Shown here piece by piece: positions 5,133 through 5,139 of a DNA stretch of 5,139 bases. Source of the stretch: Acidobacteriaceae bacterium (GTDB lineage Bacteria > Acidobacteriota > Terriglobia > Terriglobales > SbA1); assembly GCA_003156615.1 (NCBI GenBank), contig PMHI01000782.1:21509-26647 (forward strand). The letters run 5' to 3'. Position 1 is the stretch's first letter, and each line of letters begins with the position of its first letter. Made by a program: the position numbers and the translations under genes. Under the pieces are notes generated by a model. It was not told where the DNA came from. It searched no databases and saw nothing but the letters and a program-made list of their open reading frames with translations.

Positions 5133-5139
5133 ATGAAAA
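5133..5139 (+). CDS. Start of a divergent gene, cut by the window edge
   Basis: Only ATG AAA and one further base are visible, placed ideally behind AAGGAGG. A Met-Lys start would suit an exported protein but proves nothing. The gene is divergent from the response regulator and shares its 168-bp upstream region, including one copy of the operator-like repeat, so it may belong to the same regulon. The product cannot be guessed. Confidence 0.6.

Noticed and set aside
1..5139. CRISPR array, insertion sequence or transposon ends, integration sites
   Set aside because: No regularly spaced repeats, transposase or integrase motifs, or flanking terminal inverted repeats were seen. The only long repeated block is the 24-bp operator-like pair.

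Overview
The window looks like a piece of an Acidobacteria (Terriglobia-type) chromosome, probably from a soil genome or metagenome bin. This rests on protein style, not on any search: a FecR-domain secreted protein with a long aromatic and glycine-rich tail, and a small secreted protein of the 'LPAGTY...ERP...W..PG...GH.F.Y' type, are both forms I associate with acidobacterial genomes. Base composition is moderately GC-rich.

Layout, right to left, since nearly everything is on the minus strand. At the right edge a divergent plus-strand gene begins (Shine-Dalgarno 5121-5127, ATG 5133), of which only two codons are inside. Next is an OmpR/PhoB-family response regulator (4236-4964), overlapping by 4 bp (GTGA) a CusS-like membrane sensor histidine kinase (2809-4239). 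After a 160-bp gap comes a secreted FecR-domain protein with a low-complexity tail (1506-2648). A 172-bp stretch with weak small-ORF candidates follows, then a small secreted protein (854-1333). Overlapping that gene's stop by ATGA is a 55-residue single-pass membrane protein (690-857), too short for ordinary ORF calling. About 310 bp without a convincing gene follows. The left edge holds the first 125 codons of a LysE/RhtB-family exporter, TTG start at 375.

The main observation is a 24-bp element, differing at one position between copies, upstream of both the response regulator (5013-5036) and the FecR-protein gene (2718-2741). Each copy carries two TTCAG half-sites (CTGAA on the coding strand) exactly 11 bp apart, the geometry expected for tandem binding of an OmpR-family dimer. 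The simplest model is that the kinase reads an envelope signal and the regulator controls its own operon and a downstream envelope operon (FecR-like protein, small secreted protein, membrane microprotein). The right-hand copy lies in a divergent intergenic region, so the partly visible plus-strand gene may also be a target. The signal and the function of the output proteins cannot be read from the sequence.
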